Translations under genes and position numbers: made by a program
The notes under the pieces: model-generated
Told to the model about the DNA's origin: nothing
Database searches by the model: none
The model's input: only the letters and a program-made list of their open reading frames with translations
DNA from: Solen grandis
Taxonomy: Eukaryota > Mollusca > Bivalvia > Adapedonta > Solenidae
Reading direction: 5' to 3'
Assembly (NCBI GenBank): GCA_021229015.1
Contig: CM037783.1
Coordinates: 57,246,169-57,310,168, forward strand
Length of the DNA: 64,000 bases
In this document: positions 33,540-58,995 of the stretch, in pieces
Position numbering within the stretch: position 1 is the first letter of the stretch
Layout of the letters: every line of letters starts with the position of its first letter

Positions 33540-33771
33540 TTTAGCTCACCTGGCACGAAATGCCAAGGTGAGCTTTTGGGACCAGCCTTTGTCTGGCGTC
33601 GTCAGTCGTGAGTCATCAACAATTTACTTAAAACATCTTCCTTAAAACTACTGATGGGAAAGTGATCAAACTTGGCAAGGATGTTCCTAAGGTGGTCCCC
33701 TATAAAAAATTTAAATGGTTCCTGTCTGTTGCATATTTAGGTCACAGGAGCTAAAAATAGAGTTTAAAAGT
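33540..33771 (+). repeat. AGCTCACCTG-family element (copy 5), cut by the gap
   Basis: It starts TTTTTAGCTCACCTGGCACG with the returning arm 'GCCAAGGTGAGC', then 'TTTGTCTGGCGTCGTCAGTC' and 'ATCAACAATTTACTTAAAAC'. It runs straight into the N block. The contig end therefore lies in a high-copy repeat. Confidence 0.85.
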
Positions 33772-33871
33772 NNNNNNNNNNNNNNNNNNNNNNNNNNNNN
33801 NNNNNNNNNNNNNNNNNNNNNNNNNNNNNNNNNNNNNNNNNNNNNNNNNNNNNNNNNNNNNNNNNNNNNNN
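33772..33871. other. Assembly gap of 100 N
   Basis: Exactly 100 N, the conventional length for a gap of unknown size. Two genes (CHD and DUSP) and one interspersed element are interrupted here. Confidence 0.99.
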
Positions 33872-34007
33872 TTTTGCAATAAAAAAAGCTTAAAATATGG
33901 AGGGGAGTCCATATGGACTTTTGGCAAAAGTAGTTTCATCATCAGTTGGTTCACAGTCAATTAAAAAAGAACAGCATTTAGAAAATATAGTGATTCAAAC
34001 ACATTTA

Positions 34008-46704
<12,697 letters not shown>

Positions 46705-46771
46705 CTGGAAACAGAGGAATGCAGGTGTGAGATTAAGACTTAGAGTGACAACAGAGGTCCTGCAGTACAAC

Positions 46772-48304
46772 TACAGTCAACTCCCGTTACATCGGCATCC
46801 GATACAACGGCAAATTCGGGATCCGGCAATAAAAGTCATGTTACGGATTTCTTTGTTCTTTATTTCTCCCGTTACAACGGCAAATTCGGTTTCCGGCACC
46901 GGCAGCAATTTTCGGCAAACCAATCTCCCTTTTATTATATAATCACCTCCGTTATATCGGTAGCCAAACCGAAGGCTGATGATCATTGCCGATTATCGCC
47001 AGAGGCGTGTATATAGTCCCTAGCTGGTACACTACCTGTTTGTTGTGTATGCAGTTGTTAATTCGCAAGTTGACACGGTATTTACACGGATGATCACAGA
47101 TGAGCGTTTGTTTACATGTGCCGCATTTCTTAGTGGAGATTTTCATTGTTTGAGAGAGTAATAAAATGGGAAGCCACTCCAGTGTACTTGTGAACAACGG
47201 GCCTTTAATTAGACTGAAAACCGTTGTTAGAGATTTAAATAGGTGTTGTCGTCTGTTTTTGTTTCTTTTATACGCGTAAAAACATGCTTTTGATCAAACC
47301 TATAGCTGCATTGTTTGCAGATGATATCGATAAGTGGTATTAACTAATGAGGTAATAAGTTGGTTTGTTTATGACACGGATTTCAACATGCTGTTCTTTA
47401 CCAAATAAGTCGAGTTTCAATCAGCGAGTTGTCAGTTTGTAATGATTTTCAACAAAAGTTAACTGTACCTACCAATCAGAAAATGAAGGGAGAATTTCTT
47501 GAAGCGCGATAGATAAAGATATCCAATCATTAAACGCTTTTTATAATTGCTGATAATTATGGTTCGGTTTTATATTCTTACTTGTATCCTTATTTTCATT
47601 CCATTAAAAAAAAGTTAAAGTAATCACATTAAGAAAATAAACTGTAATTCTACACTTAAGAAATGGAACCTCCACGAAAACGTCAGCGCACACAACTAAC
47701 GCGAGATAGCACTCTACAAGAAGGACAATCCTAAACTGTCTCAAGAGCATCTTTCTGTCCATTTCTCAAAATTATTTGGAAAGAATATTGGAAGATCTAC
47801 AATCGGTGATATTGTTAGAGAAAAAAAAAGTGAAATAAAGATGAAAAAAATCTACTTAAAAATAATTAAAAAAATTATTTATCTCAATTGTGTTTGTTGT
47901 TGTTCATTCTGTCTAATCCCTTTACGATATAATTATCTTCGTAAAGCTATTATACCTAACCGGAAGTTGTATATACATGTAGCGTTTACACATTTACAGA
48001 GTAGGATAAACAAAGAATACGCATTTAGTTTTACAGGTAAAAACCCCGTTTATTTACCAATCACACACATACTCACACATGTTACATAAAATAAGAATAC
48101 TATTTATTCATATGCATCAAAAAACGAATTAAAACCTTATCTTTTATAGTTTATAAAATATCCTTTTACCGAAAGTAACGATAAGGTTGAGTGGGTGGGA
48201 TAAGTAAAATGGGAAATTTGGGTTTGCTCATTACATCGGCAAATTCGATATACCGGCAAAATTGAGATTTACGAACACTGCCGGTATAACGGGAGTTGAC
48301 TGTA
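46772..48304 (+). mobile_element. Decayed pogo/Tigger-type DNA transposon
   Basis: The terminal inverted repeat CAGTCAACTCCCGTTAC (46774) is matched by GTATAACGGGAGTTGACTG (ending 48302), flanked by TA on both sides. Subterminal words ACAACGGCAAATTCGG recur at the left end. Near 47712-47840 a frame reads LYKKDNPKLSQEHLSVHFSK, then LFGKNIGRSTIGDIVREKK. This is the CENP-B/pogo N-terminal helix-turn-helix that binds the transposon ends, but stops lie close on either side and no DDE domain remains. It lies 68 bp upstream of CHD exon A. Confidence 0.85.
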
Positions 48305-51300
48305 TTTACTAACAATTTGATATTAATCATTTGGGTTCAGATATCAATAAAGCTTTGTTAATTGTTTTTTTGTATCTGGTAATAGTAAATCACAACTTGT
48401 TATTACAAATAAATCATAAAGTTAGACATTATCCTGATAATTATCATTATCTTTTTCTTTTTTTTTGTAATTACTTAACATATCAAAGAATTCATAAAAA
48501 GAAAACAAAATGAACAGTTTAAAAACATAAACATAAGTGAAGATATACTGCAAGAGAGATATGAATAATACAGTGAAAATGACATGGTTCTGAAACAGTG
48601 ATGATGACAATGAGATGCCATTCCCATATGTTAATATGATTATGATGGTTTGCCTTTGATGCAGGAGAGTGAAAGGATGTGCCTCAATGCCATTTCTTTT
48701 CATAATTTCACTGATCAGATAAACAAGACTTAAAATCCCTTTTGGCTACCATTTCTTGAAATCTTATGAAGAATTAAACTGTGAGAGAGAGAGAGAGAGA
48801 GAGATAAGACCAAAAGAATTTAAACTTATGTATTTTAAGTCATTTGGAAAAACAAGTCCTTACAACTTCAACTAGTCCCTCTTGATGGTTCCTTTTTTGA
48901 ACCAGTACTTTACAATAGACAGAAAAAAAGAGAGAGAAAAAGAGAGAGAGACAGAGAGACAGACAGACAGACAGTCAGACAGACAACAAGAAAGACAAAA
49001 TCATCCCCATATACCTATTTCAATATCAAGACAGTAAAAAAAAAAGACAACATATATAATTATATATATATAAAGGTCAGAAAGATAAATTAATAAATAA
49101 ATAAATGGGAAACCGTTACATCAAAATATGTCAGTAGTAGCCGTGTCTATCACTGCCTGTACTTTGTGGCATCAGCATCTCGTGTACCACACTGTAACCC
49201 CTCAACATCTAGCTGGGGTGACACACTGAACCAGATGCATAGTTTCAATTAGGATTGGATGCACTATATTACCAGAGGAAAGTTTACTGCATTATTTAAT
49301 TTCCTTATGTCAACAAAGTCTGTCCCACAATATATGTATTTTATGTGCAAGGCAACTTAAAATATCAATAGTGTATGCATTTACCACCAACTCATTTTGA
49401 ACAGGAAATCTTCGCAGCATATTTCAATTAATTAATTAGACAACATTTGGTTCAGAGGAAGTTTATAAATCAATACGATGTAGTCAAGTTTCACAATGCA
49501 AATTAGGTGGGCACAAAAGATTCCATTTATAGTTTATATAATCAGATTGATAAACAGCGTAAAGTAAATGTGGCAGGTCTATTACGCTGCACTACTGCGG
49601 GTCAACAGGTTAAGTTGAAAATAGTGTTGTGCAAATGAAGAAGAAATATGTTTTGAAAAATCAAAAATGTTTAAGAAATTAATTTTAAAAACAATCAGAT
49701 ATAATGAAGTTAAAAGCTTTTTTGAAACATTACAGAGAAAAAATATCTACATATTTTAAGATCAGTCAGTAACACTGCAATAGAATTGATAAGGTTGGTC
49801 AAGTAGACTGCCAGAAGATGACAGCAACATGGAAATGTGAGATTTTTTACATTAAGTAATTCTAAATAAGAAACTTGTGACCTGCAGTATCAGGTGAATG
49901 ACATCATGCTTCCATCAAAAAGATCTCCAGAGGGAGGGATGGATAAACAAGAGACACCGCCCATGCATCTTTCATTAGCTGCATTTTCAATGATAACAAA
50001 AATGTCTTACAAACGACTTCAAAGGCCTGCCTACTGTATTCTATACGGTCTGAAATTCCAATACAGTCCCGTCTGACCGTACGGAGATTTTCTAGCAGAT
50101 ATTATAATATTACACATACGTCTGCTAAGTGTGGAATCATTTTTTAAACAGGAATTTATTAACATATGATGACAAAGTTTGAAAATCATTTAATTAAATC
50201 AGGAATAATTAAAAGATAAAAATTTAATAACTTATTGTTAATGATTAGCTTAACATTAATTTTTTTTTGAGTTAGTCCTGTAGAATTTTCCTGTGAATTA
50301 TTTAAAGGACCAAATGTCCTTTGATCCCTAAAAACTTTTCGGAATGTCTGCATTAGCCTTAACATGTTGAAGGGAAAAAAAAGTCAAAGTCAAACTGTAT
50401 TTAATTAATACTGTTTCTGAAGGTTTCAGATATGGGTTAAATTAACCCTTGGCATGTAGATAGACACATTAGAGTTCATTTGGACAATTTGAGGGTCACA
50501 ATAGACAAATTAAATGTCCGTGTCATGGAAAAACCTGATATTTTAATAATTTAAATTCCTCCTTGTGCATGTTGACATTGGTATACTGTTAAAACATCCG
50601 TCAGACACTAGCCGCTTTAAAAATAAAAGACCTTTCACCAACATTACAAATGACCCCATGACTTTCTAACCTAGCCTGTAACCATAACATTTCAAATTAT
50701 TACTTTAACTCTTTTTTAATGGCATTTTATGATATAATGATACTACACCATCCTAAAACGAAGCCATTCTCTAATCCATAGCCCCCCCCCCCCCCCCCTC
50801 TATCAAGAGATGTGTCTATAGGCCCTACTGCAGATGACAAGTGTCGAGACATAATGGCCAGAACAGCTGGCAGATATGCTGGAATCTTCACTGGTAATCT
50901 TCCCCAAGTCATCGGAACAATGTGACGAATCTGCCATTAACAACTACGGACAAGATGACTGGCTGTCAAAAATCAATATATTGAATTTTTATACATAAAA
51001 ACCACTTCAAATCAATGATTCAAACAGACTTCTTTCAGCATCAATTCACATCACAATACTTTTGTTGCAGTATTGATTATTCCCTCACTTACAAAACCAT
51101 AGATATGTAATATTGGTGTAGTATGTGTGACAGAAAATGGAGCTTTTCATAGTCTTCTCATGTAATACTAACATAATTATCAGTGGGACACTAAGGGTGA
51201 CAGCATCCTGTTGTTTCTTTTCACGACTGTTCAGTATCAATCCAATTTTGACCCACTTGTCCTAACAGATTCTCCATCTCGAGGTGTCAAAGCTTCTTAG

Positions 51301-52370
51301 GAGGGGTTTCCAAGAAAAGCTCCATAAACACCGACTTAAAAAAGACTACCTTATGACAAAATTTACATAAAAGCTTTTTAGATAAAACATATATCTTTGG
51401 AAATGGATGCTCTCTCATTTGATAATAGTCTTTAACTACATGTAACCCCAAAATTTACATGCAATCTGATCTGTCTTACTAAAGGCATCCTAGACTATCT
51501 CATTAACATTCTTGGAGTTCACGATGTTTACACCTATACAATGTAAGCACCTCTGCGTACAACATCCCCAACTGTGTGCATGTGCCACATCACTGGGCTT
51601 GACAATCTTCCAGGATGCACTCAGTTTATAGTAACATGTACATTTTCCAATACAATAGCAGATAACTTTTTCCTAAATTGTTATTCTAAACTTTTCATAT
51701 TACTTTTTTTTCTAATATATTATTCAAAATTATTCATATTACTTTTTCAGCTGACTGAAAGGTATTAGAAATATTCCCATCATTGTTACAATTCATCTCA
51801 TAACAAATGTCTTCAAATTTAGTCCCCAGGCATTTTTTTAAAAATACTTTCTATTATAAATCTACAATTTTAATTCATACCACTATATTGTATAAGCGAC
51901 AGTTTTCTGAAGATCAGAGTATGGAATGTTAAGTCAATTATAAGCATAAAAAAATGAGCCTATTAGCTTTCACTTCAACCTAATTATCCTCCTCAGCTAA
52001 AACAGCACACAATAGCTGAAAATTATGAGAAGTTATTAAAACCAGGATATACAGATACATTCTTTGAATTATTAAACAGGAAGAGCGTCTGACAGTCTGT
52101 TGATGCCTATAGAGTGCAAACCAGCTTCGAGTTATCCAACATATGCTGGGGAAATATCTACACAGCTTGCGGCTACGCTGATCACATCTTGTTTGACCAA
52201 TATAAACCTAGTCTGCCTGAAAAATAGGCTAATGAGTCTCTAGCTGTGAAACAGTTTCTAGTTTATGGTCTCCTTAGAAATCTCAATTACATTAATCAAT
52301 GGAGTAGCAATTAGTATAACACTTGATCACCAAGACAATGACGGGCAGTTTAAGTTTTGGAGTTTGCTAT
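48305..52370. other. Intron or upstream DNA of CHD, nothing coding seen
   Basis: It contains (GA)n and GACA-type microsatellites (48783-48803, 48925-48985), a C-run at 50782-50799 and AT-rich unique DNA. CHD first exons or a promoter may be here, but none can be identified by sequence. Confidence 0.45.
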
Positions 52371-52374
52371 CATT

Positions 52375-52720
52375 GTGACACCTATGTCAGTCATATAACT
52401 ATGTCCAGCTAATTTAAGGTGGAGGAAGATCTCAAGAGGAAAAAGGCATCAAGGCAAATCCATCAAACAACCTCAAGTCCTCACATGGGAACAAGAGAAC
52501 CATCAAACAAACACAAGCATCAGAACCATCAAACAACAAGTCCTCAATGGAAACATCAGAACCATCAAACAACCACAAGTCCTCACATGGGAACATCAGA
52601 ACCATCAAACAACCACAAGTCCTCACATGGGAACATCAGAACCATCAAACAACCACAAGTCCTCACATGGGAACAAGAGAACCATCAAACAACCACAAGT
52701 CCTCACATGGGAGCAAGAGC
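52375..52720. repeat. 40-bp tandem repeat grown inside a SINE remnant
   Basis: The left edge 'TCAGTCATATAACTATGTCC' and 'AGCTAATTTAAGGTGGAGGA' is the reversed SINE tail seen at 26095-26150. After it, about six copies of a 40-bp unit follow (AAACAACCACAAGTCCTCAC + ATGGGAACATCAGAACCATC), two of them shortened. The three central units are identical or nearly so. Confidence 0.85.
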
Positions 52721-53767
52721 TGTCTGAGGCAGTGTGCTCCACTTTTTCAGTGCTAAATATTGTCAATTTAGTGCTTGAGAAATTGATTTAAGCAAATAAA
52801 GTTAACAAAATCAGAAAATTTAAACTCATATAATGGGTATAACTGTGCAAGAATGAATTTTAGGGTTATGGGCCCTTTTGAAATAGGTTCCCCTTTTTTA
52901 TAGTGAGCAACTAACAAAAACTAAACCAATGCTAACGTGAGGGTCATGTTAATAGCTGTACTTTTTTCCTTCATTGAAAAATGGATCTAGAAGTAAGTGG
53001 TAGACCAAGACTCGAACCAAATCAGTAAGGGTAAGGTGATAGTAAGTCAGTGACTATAACCACCTGACCCTGAAGGCCTGTTACAGGTTACCCAACGCTT
53101 GTTTCCCATTACAATCTGACAGTGTGCTGCTTGCCCTATACTCAGCTCCACTGAGTGATCCCCAATACCTTGCTGACCAGAACACAGGAATTACTAATAG
53201 AGGAGAGAGATGCACTGGAAATGTGTCAGCTTACAAGCAGGAACTCATCACACCGGGCACAGCTTTATCAGCTGGCTATTGATTATTTCCTCTTAATACT
53301 GGCTTACATAAAAAAATTGCACAAAGTATCCCATCAGCCCACAAGAAATTATCCTTTGTGGCAGTTGGTGTTGAAAAAAAAAAGCCAGTTCAAACTGGAA
53401 TGAGCTCCATTGTGGGGTCCGGTTATCTGACTGGTAATCTGTCCTATGTTCACAGTTCAGCAAACAGAAGGGTTCCCTGTGAATTTCTTCAAGCCCTATC
53501 CAAAGCAGTCTATACTGGCTGTTCAGGCATGACCTATATAAAACCCCTTGTAATCTTCTTAAAACAGAAATGTAGCTTGCCCTAAAAAGGTCTGATATGA
53601 GTAATATCACAAGAAGATATTGTATTAGCTATGACATATGTGTATTACTAGAACACTAAACAAGTATACCAAGTGATTAACCAAACTTGGTAAATTATGG
53701 AAAATTAAGAGTATGTGAATCCTTAATTCCAGGCTAAGCAAAAATAAATGCATCGCAATTGCAGCTC
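52721..53767. other. Non-coding DNA, no clear feature
   Basis: A weak SINE-like remnant is at about 53000-53070 ('AGACTCGAACCAAATCAGTA', 'AACCACCTGACCC'). Otherwise there is nothing recognisable. Confidence 0.4.
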
Positions 53768-54010
53768 TTAACCCTTTCCCTCATAGAGGAAACCATGAAA
53801 AGACCTATGCGAACAACATAAAACCAGATCAGCCTGCGAGTAACTCGCAGGCTGATCAGGTTTTATGCTGTTCGCTGCTCATCAGTGGTCTGGAAATGAG
53901 GATTTTGTAATTAATTTTGGTAAGTTTTTAACTGTGGTTTTCTGCAGATCAGGCTTTATGTGATACCTCTTGAGGGCGTCAAAATGAGAATATATGAGGG
54001 AAAGGGTTAA
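53768..54010 (-). repeat. Hairpin MITE, family A (copy 5, reversed)
   Basis: TTAACCCTTTCCCTCATAGAG to GAGGGAAAGGGTTAA, but the middle is in the opposite orientation to copies 1-4 ('AAAAGACCTATGCGAACAAC' at left, 'GATCAGGCTTTATGTGATAC' at right). The central hairpin is intact. Confidence 0.9.
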
Positions 54011-55110
54011 ACTGAGAATGAAATTGAGAACAACTGCAATACTAATGCAATGCTAAACAAAAAGCATTTCCACAATCTGAAATGTTGATACAATATTCAG
54101 CCCATAAACACTGTCAGCAGAAAGGTGAAATGAGGAGGTTGACAGTTTTAAACTTGACTGACAAGCTTGGTTAAATAAGGGCGTTCCAGTGTGAAATATT
54201 TCTTTATCTTTCATATAAGCCGTCTCATCCTCAAGTTTTATTGTTTTCTACTGCACTGGTTTATGTCAGAAAAATTCAAGTGCATTTCTCATTACACTCA
54301 TATTTTCTCCTACAACTTGTGTATTCAAGGAAATTTAAAGCCTCTAGGTGTCTTTGATCCTTCCCACCCTAACATGTGGTCTAGTACTTATGTAACCCCA
54401 TGGGCCTGTACTCTACTGTACTGTACGCCATGTGACTATCTCATGAATACCCACCCATTTTCATTTCTGCATTCATAACTTAACCTATTTTATATTCAGC
54501 TGATTTGAAATGATAAAATCTACAAACAAATAACCATGGCGGTCAACTTGATGTAAAAGGAATATTTTGATTTGCAAATTTATACCTTTAATAACAGAAA
54601 ACAAGTCATGTAAATGAGTTGAACCAGTTTCTATAAGGAAATACAACAGGTTTTAAGTATATTAAAGATATCAACATTAACTTTTCAATGCAGATACATT
54701 GTATGCCCTTCACCTATGATAAACATCTAAGGAATTTTTGTGATGGAAATCTTTTCAACAAAGAGTTTCTAAACACACATCCCAAGGAAGAAAATCACTT
54801 TGTTTCAGTTTACTTTTTAAACCTGGTGTACTGTAGTACTACTCTAATTGGCACTTTTCCAGATCTAAATAAACTATATAACTCTGAATCTGTAATGTTT
54901 CACTGATACAAATATGAAAGTTTAAGAAGATTTTGACATTTGCATTACCCAACCCCCATTTCAGTTTTTACGACAAAAATGAAGAAACCTCAGCAACACT
55001 AAAATGGATTTAATTCAATCCTGTCGATATTTTGTATGAATAAATTTGTTACCCAAGTAACCATGTGTGTTGAAAATAATGTTAAAATCATATACAAAAC
55101 CATATGCATT
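54011..55110. other. Non-coding DNA, no clear feature
   Basis: AT-rich with short open frames lacking any motif. No repeat recognised. Confidence 0.4.
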
Positions 55111-55114
55111 AAAC

Positions 55115-56603
55115 TAGAACTGCCATTGTCATGGCGAAAATACCCCCCTGCATGCTGCATGAGGGTTACAGTTCTTTGGCACTACACTTTTCTTCAATGA
55201 GATCTATCCACATAATGAAGTGTCATATTGAAATCTTTAATCTTTTTTGAGTTATGGACAAAAATTAAGTATGAAAATTTATAAAGGGCAGTAACTCCAA
55301 AATTACGCAACATAGAGTTGTGGTTCTTGGGCACTGCACTTTCCCCTCAATGAGATCCATCCACATATGAAGTTTCATATTGATACTTTTTAAACTTTTT
55401 AAGTCATGGCCTGGACAAAAATTAAGTATAAAAATTTACAAAGGGCAATAACTCCAAAATTATGTGACAGAGCATTATGGTTCTTGGGCACTGACTCCCC
55501 CTCAAAGAGATCTATCCACATATGAAACTTCATCTTGATACCTCTTATACTTTTTGAGTCCGCACAAAAAAACCTGCCAGACAGCCGGATAAGCTGAATC
55601 CAGTATATCCCCCCTTACAACCTCGTTGTGTATAATAAATTAACAAGAAATGTTTGTGAAACATATATGCCCCCCTCATATGCCATAATATGTATATAGC
55701 TGTATTACATGCAAGAAGTTTGCCTTCATAATGTTGGCTTGTCACAAAAAATTCTCAAACTTCAAAAATTTGAGTGAAAATATAATGTGCTAAAATGTGG
55801 AACTAAACATTTACTGAAATAAATGGACTGGAGAAATATTTACACAAGTCCACAAAGGTTTAAGTGAAAGAACATTGTCATTCCTATTGATATGCAACAA
55901 CTGTAAAATATTTGAAGCAAAGGTTTTCAGCTGGACAATGCTTCCTTAACACAATGTACTGACCCCTAAAGTCCATAGAGGTCTTCTTTATTAATTACTA
56001 TTAAGTATAAAAAAAATTATGTTAAAACCAGACAGAATGAGATTTTGAGTTATTAGTCAGACAGTGCTTAAATCGTACAAAATATTTATAAGAATCCAAC
56101 TTATTAATTTGAAAACAGGGTTTTCTACATTTATAAGCAACAACTACATGAGGTTAGGACCTTAAGAGTAAAAATAAAATAGAAGTTATCACTTGGGCAA
56201 GACATTTATATAATGAAAATATATCAACATGTGACATTGTGAACTTGACCTTTGGATGTTGACACCAAAATCAATAGGGGTCATCTATTAATCATGAGTA
56301 ACAACCACAAGAAGTTTGAGACTTAAAGGTCAAATAGAACTTAAGTTATCACTCGGACAAGGTCTGGTATTATACATACACAACATGTGACCTTGTGACC
56401 TTGACCTTTGAGGTAATGATACCAAAATCAATAGGGGTCATCTACTAATCATGAGCAACAACCACATGAAGTTTGAGACTTAAAGGTCAAATAGAACTTA
56501 AGTTATCACTCGGACAAGGTCTGGTCTACCGACAGACCGACGGACCGACCGACCGACATGAGCAAAGCAATATACCCCCTCTTCTTCGAAGGGGGGCATA
56601 ATA
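55115..56603 (-). repeat. Tandem-core interspersed element (reverse orientation)
   Basis: Three units at 55170-55560 share 'GAGATCYATCCACATATGAA' and 'GGGCACTGCACTTTCCCCTC', the reverse of the 5550-6230 units. Two units at 56225-56520 share 'GACCTTTGAGGTAATGATACC', 'ATCAATAGGGGTCATCTA' and 'ACTTAAGTTATCACTCGGAC'. A CCGACAGACCGACGGACCG microsatellite (56527-56557) precedes the end 'ATACCCCCTCTTCTTCGAAG' + GGGGGCAT. The left border is approximate, and the region may be a nest of two elements. Confidence 0.65.
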
Positions 56604-56725
56604 AAAAGTCATATGGTCTGGCAAAGTGCTCACCATTTTCACAGGACATGATTTTCTGTAACTTAGGTTTTCTGCTCAGGTATGTGTTCTCTATAAAGAC
56701 ATTCAACATTCTTCATTTATAAAAA

Positions 56726-56853
56726 CAAGAGTGTTCTTTGGAACACATTATCACCTGCTGAAGCGTGACAGAAAAAGTGTGACAGACAGATGGACGGACA
56801 GACGACGGAAAAGTGATCCCTATGTGTTACTCTGCTTACAGCAGGTGACACAA
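56726..56853. repeat. Short hairpin-ended repeat, family C (copy 2)
   Basis: AGAGTGTTCTTTGGAACACA, ATCACCTGCTGAAGCGTGAC, a GACAGACAGATGGACGGACAG stretch, and the end GCTTACAGCAGGTGACACA. It matches 36571-36690. Confidence 0.7.
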
Positions 56854-58755
56854 TTATCTCATCTTTTTCTAAGCAACATTAAGGCAAAGTATAAACACAT
56901 TTTACAGTTCAGATATAAAGTAATTCGAATTTAAGATAATTCACAAGCAAATTTCAGCCTGGACTAAAATTAGCAGATGATGGTAATTTGCTAATTAATT
57001 GTTATTGTAAAAAAAAAAAAATTTGTTTGACAAATTATCTCACTAATACAGATATACAAACTATACACCGTAAGAATCAGAGCCAGGTAGTAGTTCCTGC
57101 AGTTTTTATTTCTGACTTCTCTATATGACAGGGGTCAAATGTTGACATAGGGACCGGAAGTGATATTTATTGACATTTCCTTCGGGTATTTTTCTAATTT
57201 GTCCATCATATACGGGCATAATAGACATATTAAGATTTTATTATGCACAGACATTGCATAAAAATTTAAATTATGAATAAATACATTCCAATTCGGACCA
57301 AACGCTTTATGCAATGTTGGTATTTTCCATAAAACAGATCATTGTATGGAAAACACTGACATGTGAACATGATCGGCTAAGTGTAGTTCAACCTTAAATT
57401 CCTGAAGAATAAAATTATTTTTGCGTATGATTTATATGCTCAAAGTTTGGCCATTTGATTTATTTTGGGATCTCAGTATGATACTTGAGTTCTGAGCTGG
57501 TACTGTTTGTTTTTTTTTTTTTTTTTTTGTTGTTGTTGTTTTTGTTTTTAATGATCTAGGGTTGTTCACAAAATAATTATGGAAAAGCCTCCTCTTTCAA
57601 ACTTTTTGATGAAAGAAACAAAAAAAAAACAATCTACTGATGTGCTTGTTGATATAAAGGTTCTCCCTGTAATATGTTGAAAAGTTTTGCTAGAATGCTC
57701 AGCTGATGATAGCGGAAAAAGCTAATAGGCTTTTTCTTTAACCTAAATCTTTAAAATAATCCATATTTTTAGCAATCAGTACATGATCTTAAGGTAGATA
57801 TAACACTGAACTCCCAATTGCAATGCAGAGCCAACAGTTACATTTAGACAAAGGCTTCTCTTTTGTTTATCTTCATATTACATCGGGACAAGCTGCCTAA
57901 TGCAAGTATTCAAGACTTACAGAATGCTTAATTGTTTGGCATTGTATATGTTTACTGTTTTTTTACTGTCAAGGCAATGCATGATAGCATCTTGCTCATA
58001 ATGAAAATCTGGCATGTCATGCAGATGCATAGATAAACCGATTATTACCCGAGTGTTGCTTTCACGATTCCTCCAAACCATTGACAAAATGCATCATATG
58101 GCTTCTAGATGGCCATTTTGCATCATACTGAGGGAGCCAGTAATTCCTCGGTAAACCTGGGATCAATATTTCCCTCTATTTTAAGTTAAAATACCTACAG
58201 TGTAATCACAATGTCAATATTAATTTAGCATTTAAACGCAGAAGAATTTATGACTAAGTTAACATTTCCCTCCAGATTGGACCAATATCCTTCCATCCTC
58301 TCTGTTTAATGCTGTCAAAAGATTTTTGTTGTTTTAAACTTTTTTGAGGAAACATTAAACTTCAACTAAATGCCAGATGCACATCTATAGTGCTGACAGG
58401 TTTAAAAATCACAGAGTTCAACTTTGTACTATAAAACAGAGAGCTGTAAAACAACTTAACTGCTAGTTTCTAAAGTACAAAAGATATATATGTAATAATA
58501 TAAAATCCCTTTCGTTTTCTGGTTTGAAATGTGTTAAGTGACTTGCCTGAACAAAATATTTTAAAATCAAAACAAATAGTTTCATGTATACATATTTTTT
58601 TATATACAGACTTTATCAATATTTAATTTATCAGATAGCCCAGTTAACAGTCTTCAGTTTGATATCTTATTCTGTTTTTCTTTTGTTTTAGTCTTTGTAT
58701 TCCCTTCTTTACCATTATATTCTACATTCATTTCAAATAAATAGATGAAAACATA
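56854..58755. other. Non-coding DNA, no clear feature
   Basis: A T-run/GTT microsatellite is at 57510-57550. There is no coding similarity and no recognised repeat. Confidence 0.4.
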
Positions 58756-58758
58756 TGA

Positions 58759-58995
58759 AAATCCTTTACTTCATATTATTTAACACATAGGCAAACAGAG
58801 CAGACCCAGATCAAAATAAAAAGCTGCCTGATCAAGGTCTCCTCTGCTTGCTGCTCGGATTCAGCACAGTCTGTACGGCAAAAAATAAAATAAAAAAAAT
58901 TGTGATTCCATATACCATTTTAAGTTCAGTTAATTAATATTTATCATTATCAAGTCATAAATTTGTTCATGAATATTCATGAGGTAAAAGGTTAA
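58759..58995 (+). repeat. MITE, family B
   Basis: The left end is decayed (ATCCTTTACTTCATATTATT). The middle has 'CAAACAGAGCAGACCCAGAT' and 'GATCAAGGTCTCCTCTGCTT'. The right end is GAATATTCATGAGGTAAAAG+GTTAA. Confidence 0.75.

Noticed and set aside
33751..33960. Open frame spanning the N block
   Set aside because: It consists mainly of unknown residues across the assembly gap.
52480..52710. Possible CRISPR-like array
   Set aside because: Units are contiguous 40-bp repeats without unique spacers, in an animal genome.
52419..52756. Repetitive open frames (EPSNNHKSSHG-like)
   Set aside because: They are produced by a 40-bp tandem repeat with length not divisible by three, so all frames stay open by chance.
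53155..53610. Overlapping open frames on both strands
   Set aside because: No conserved motif, no splice context and no similarity to CHD upstream exons.
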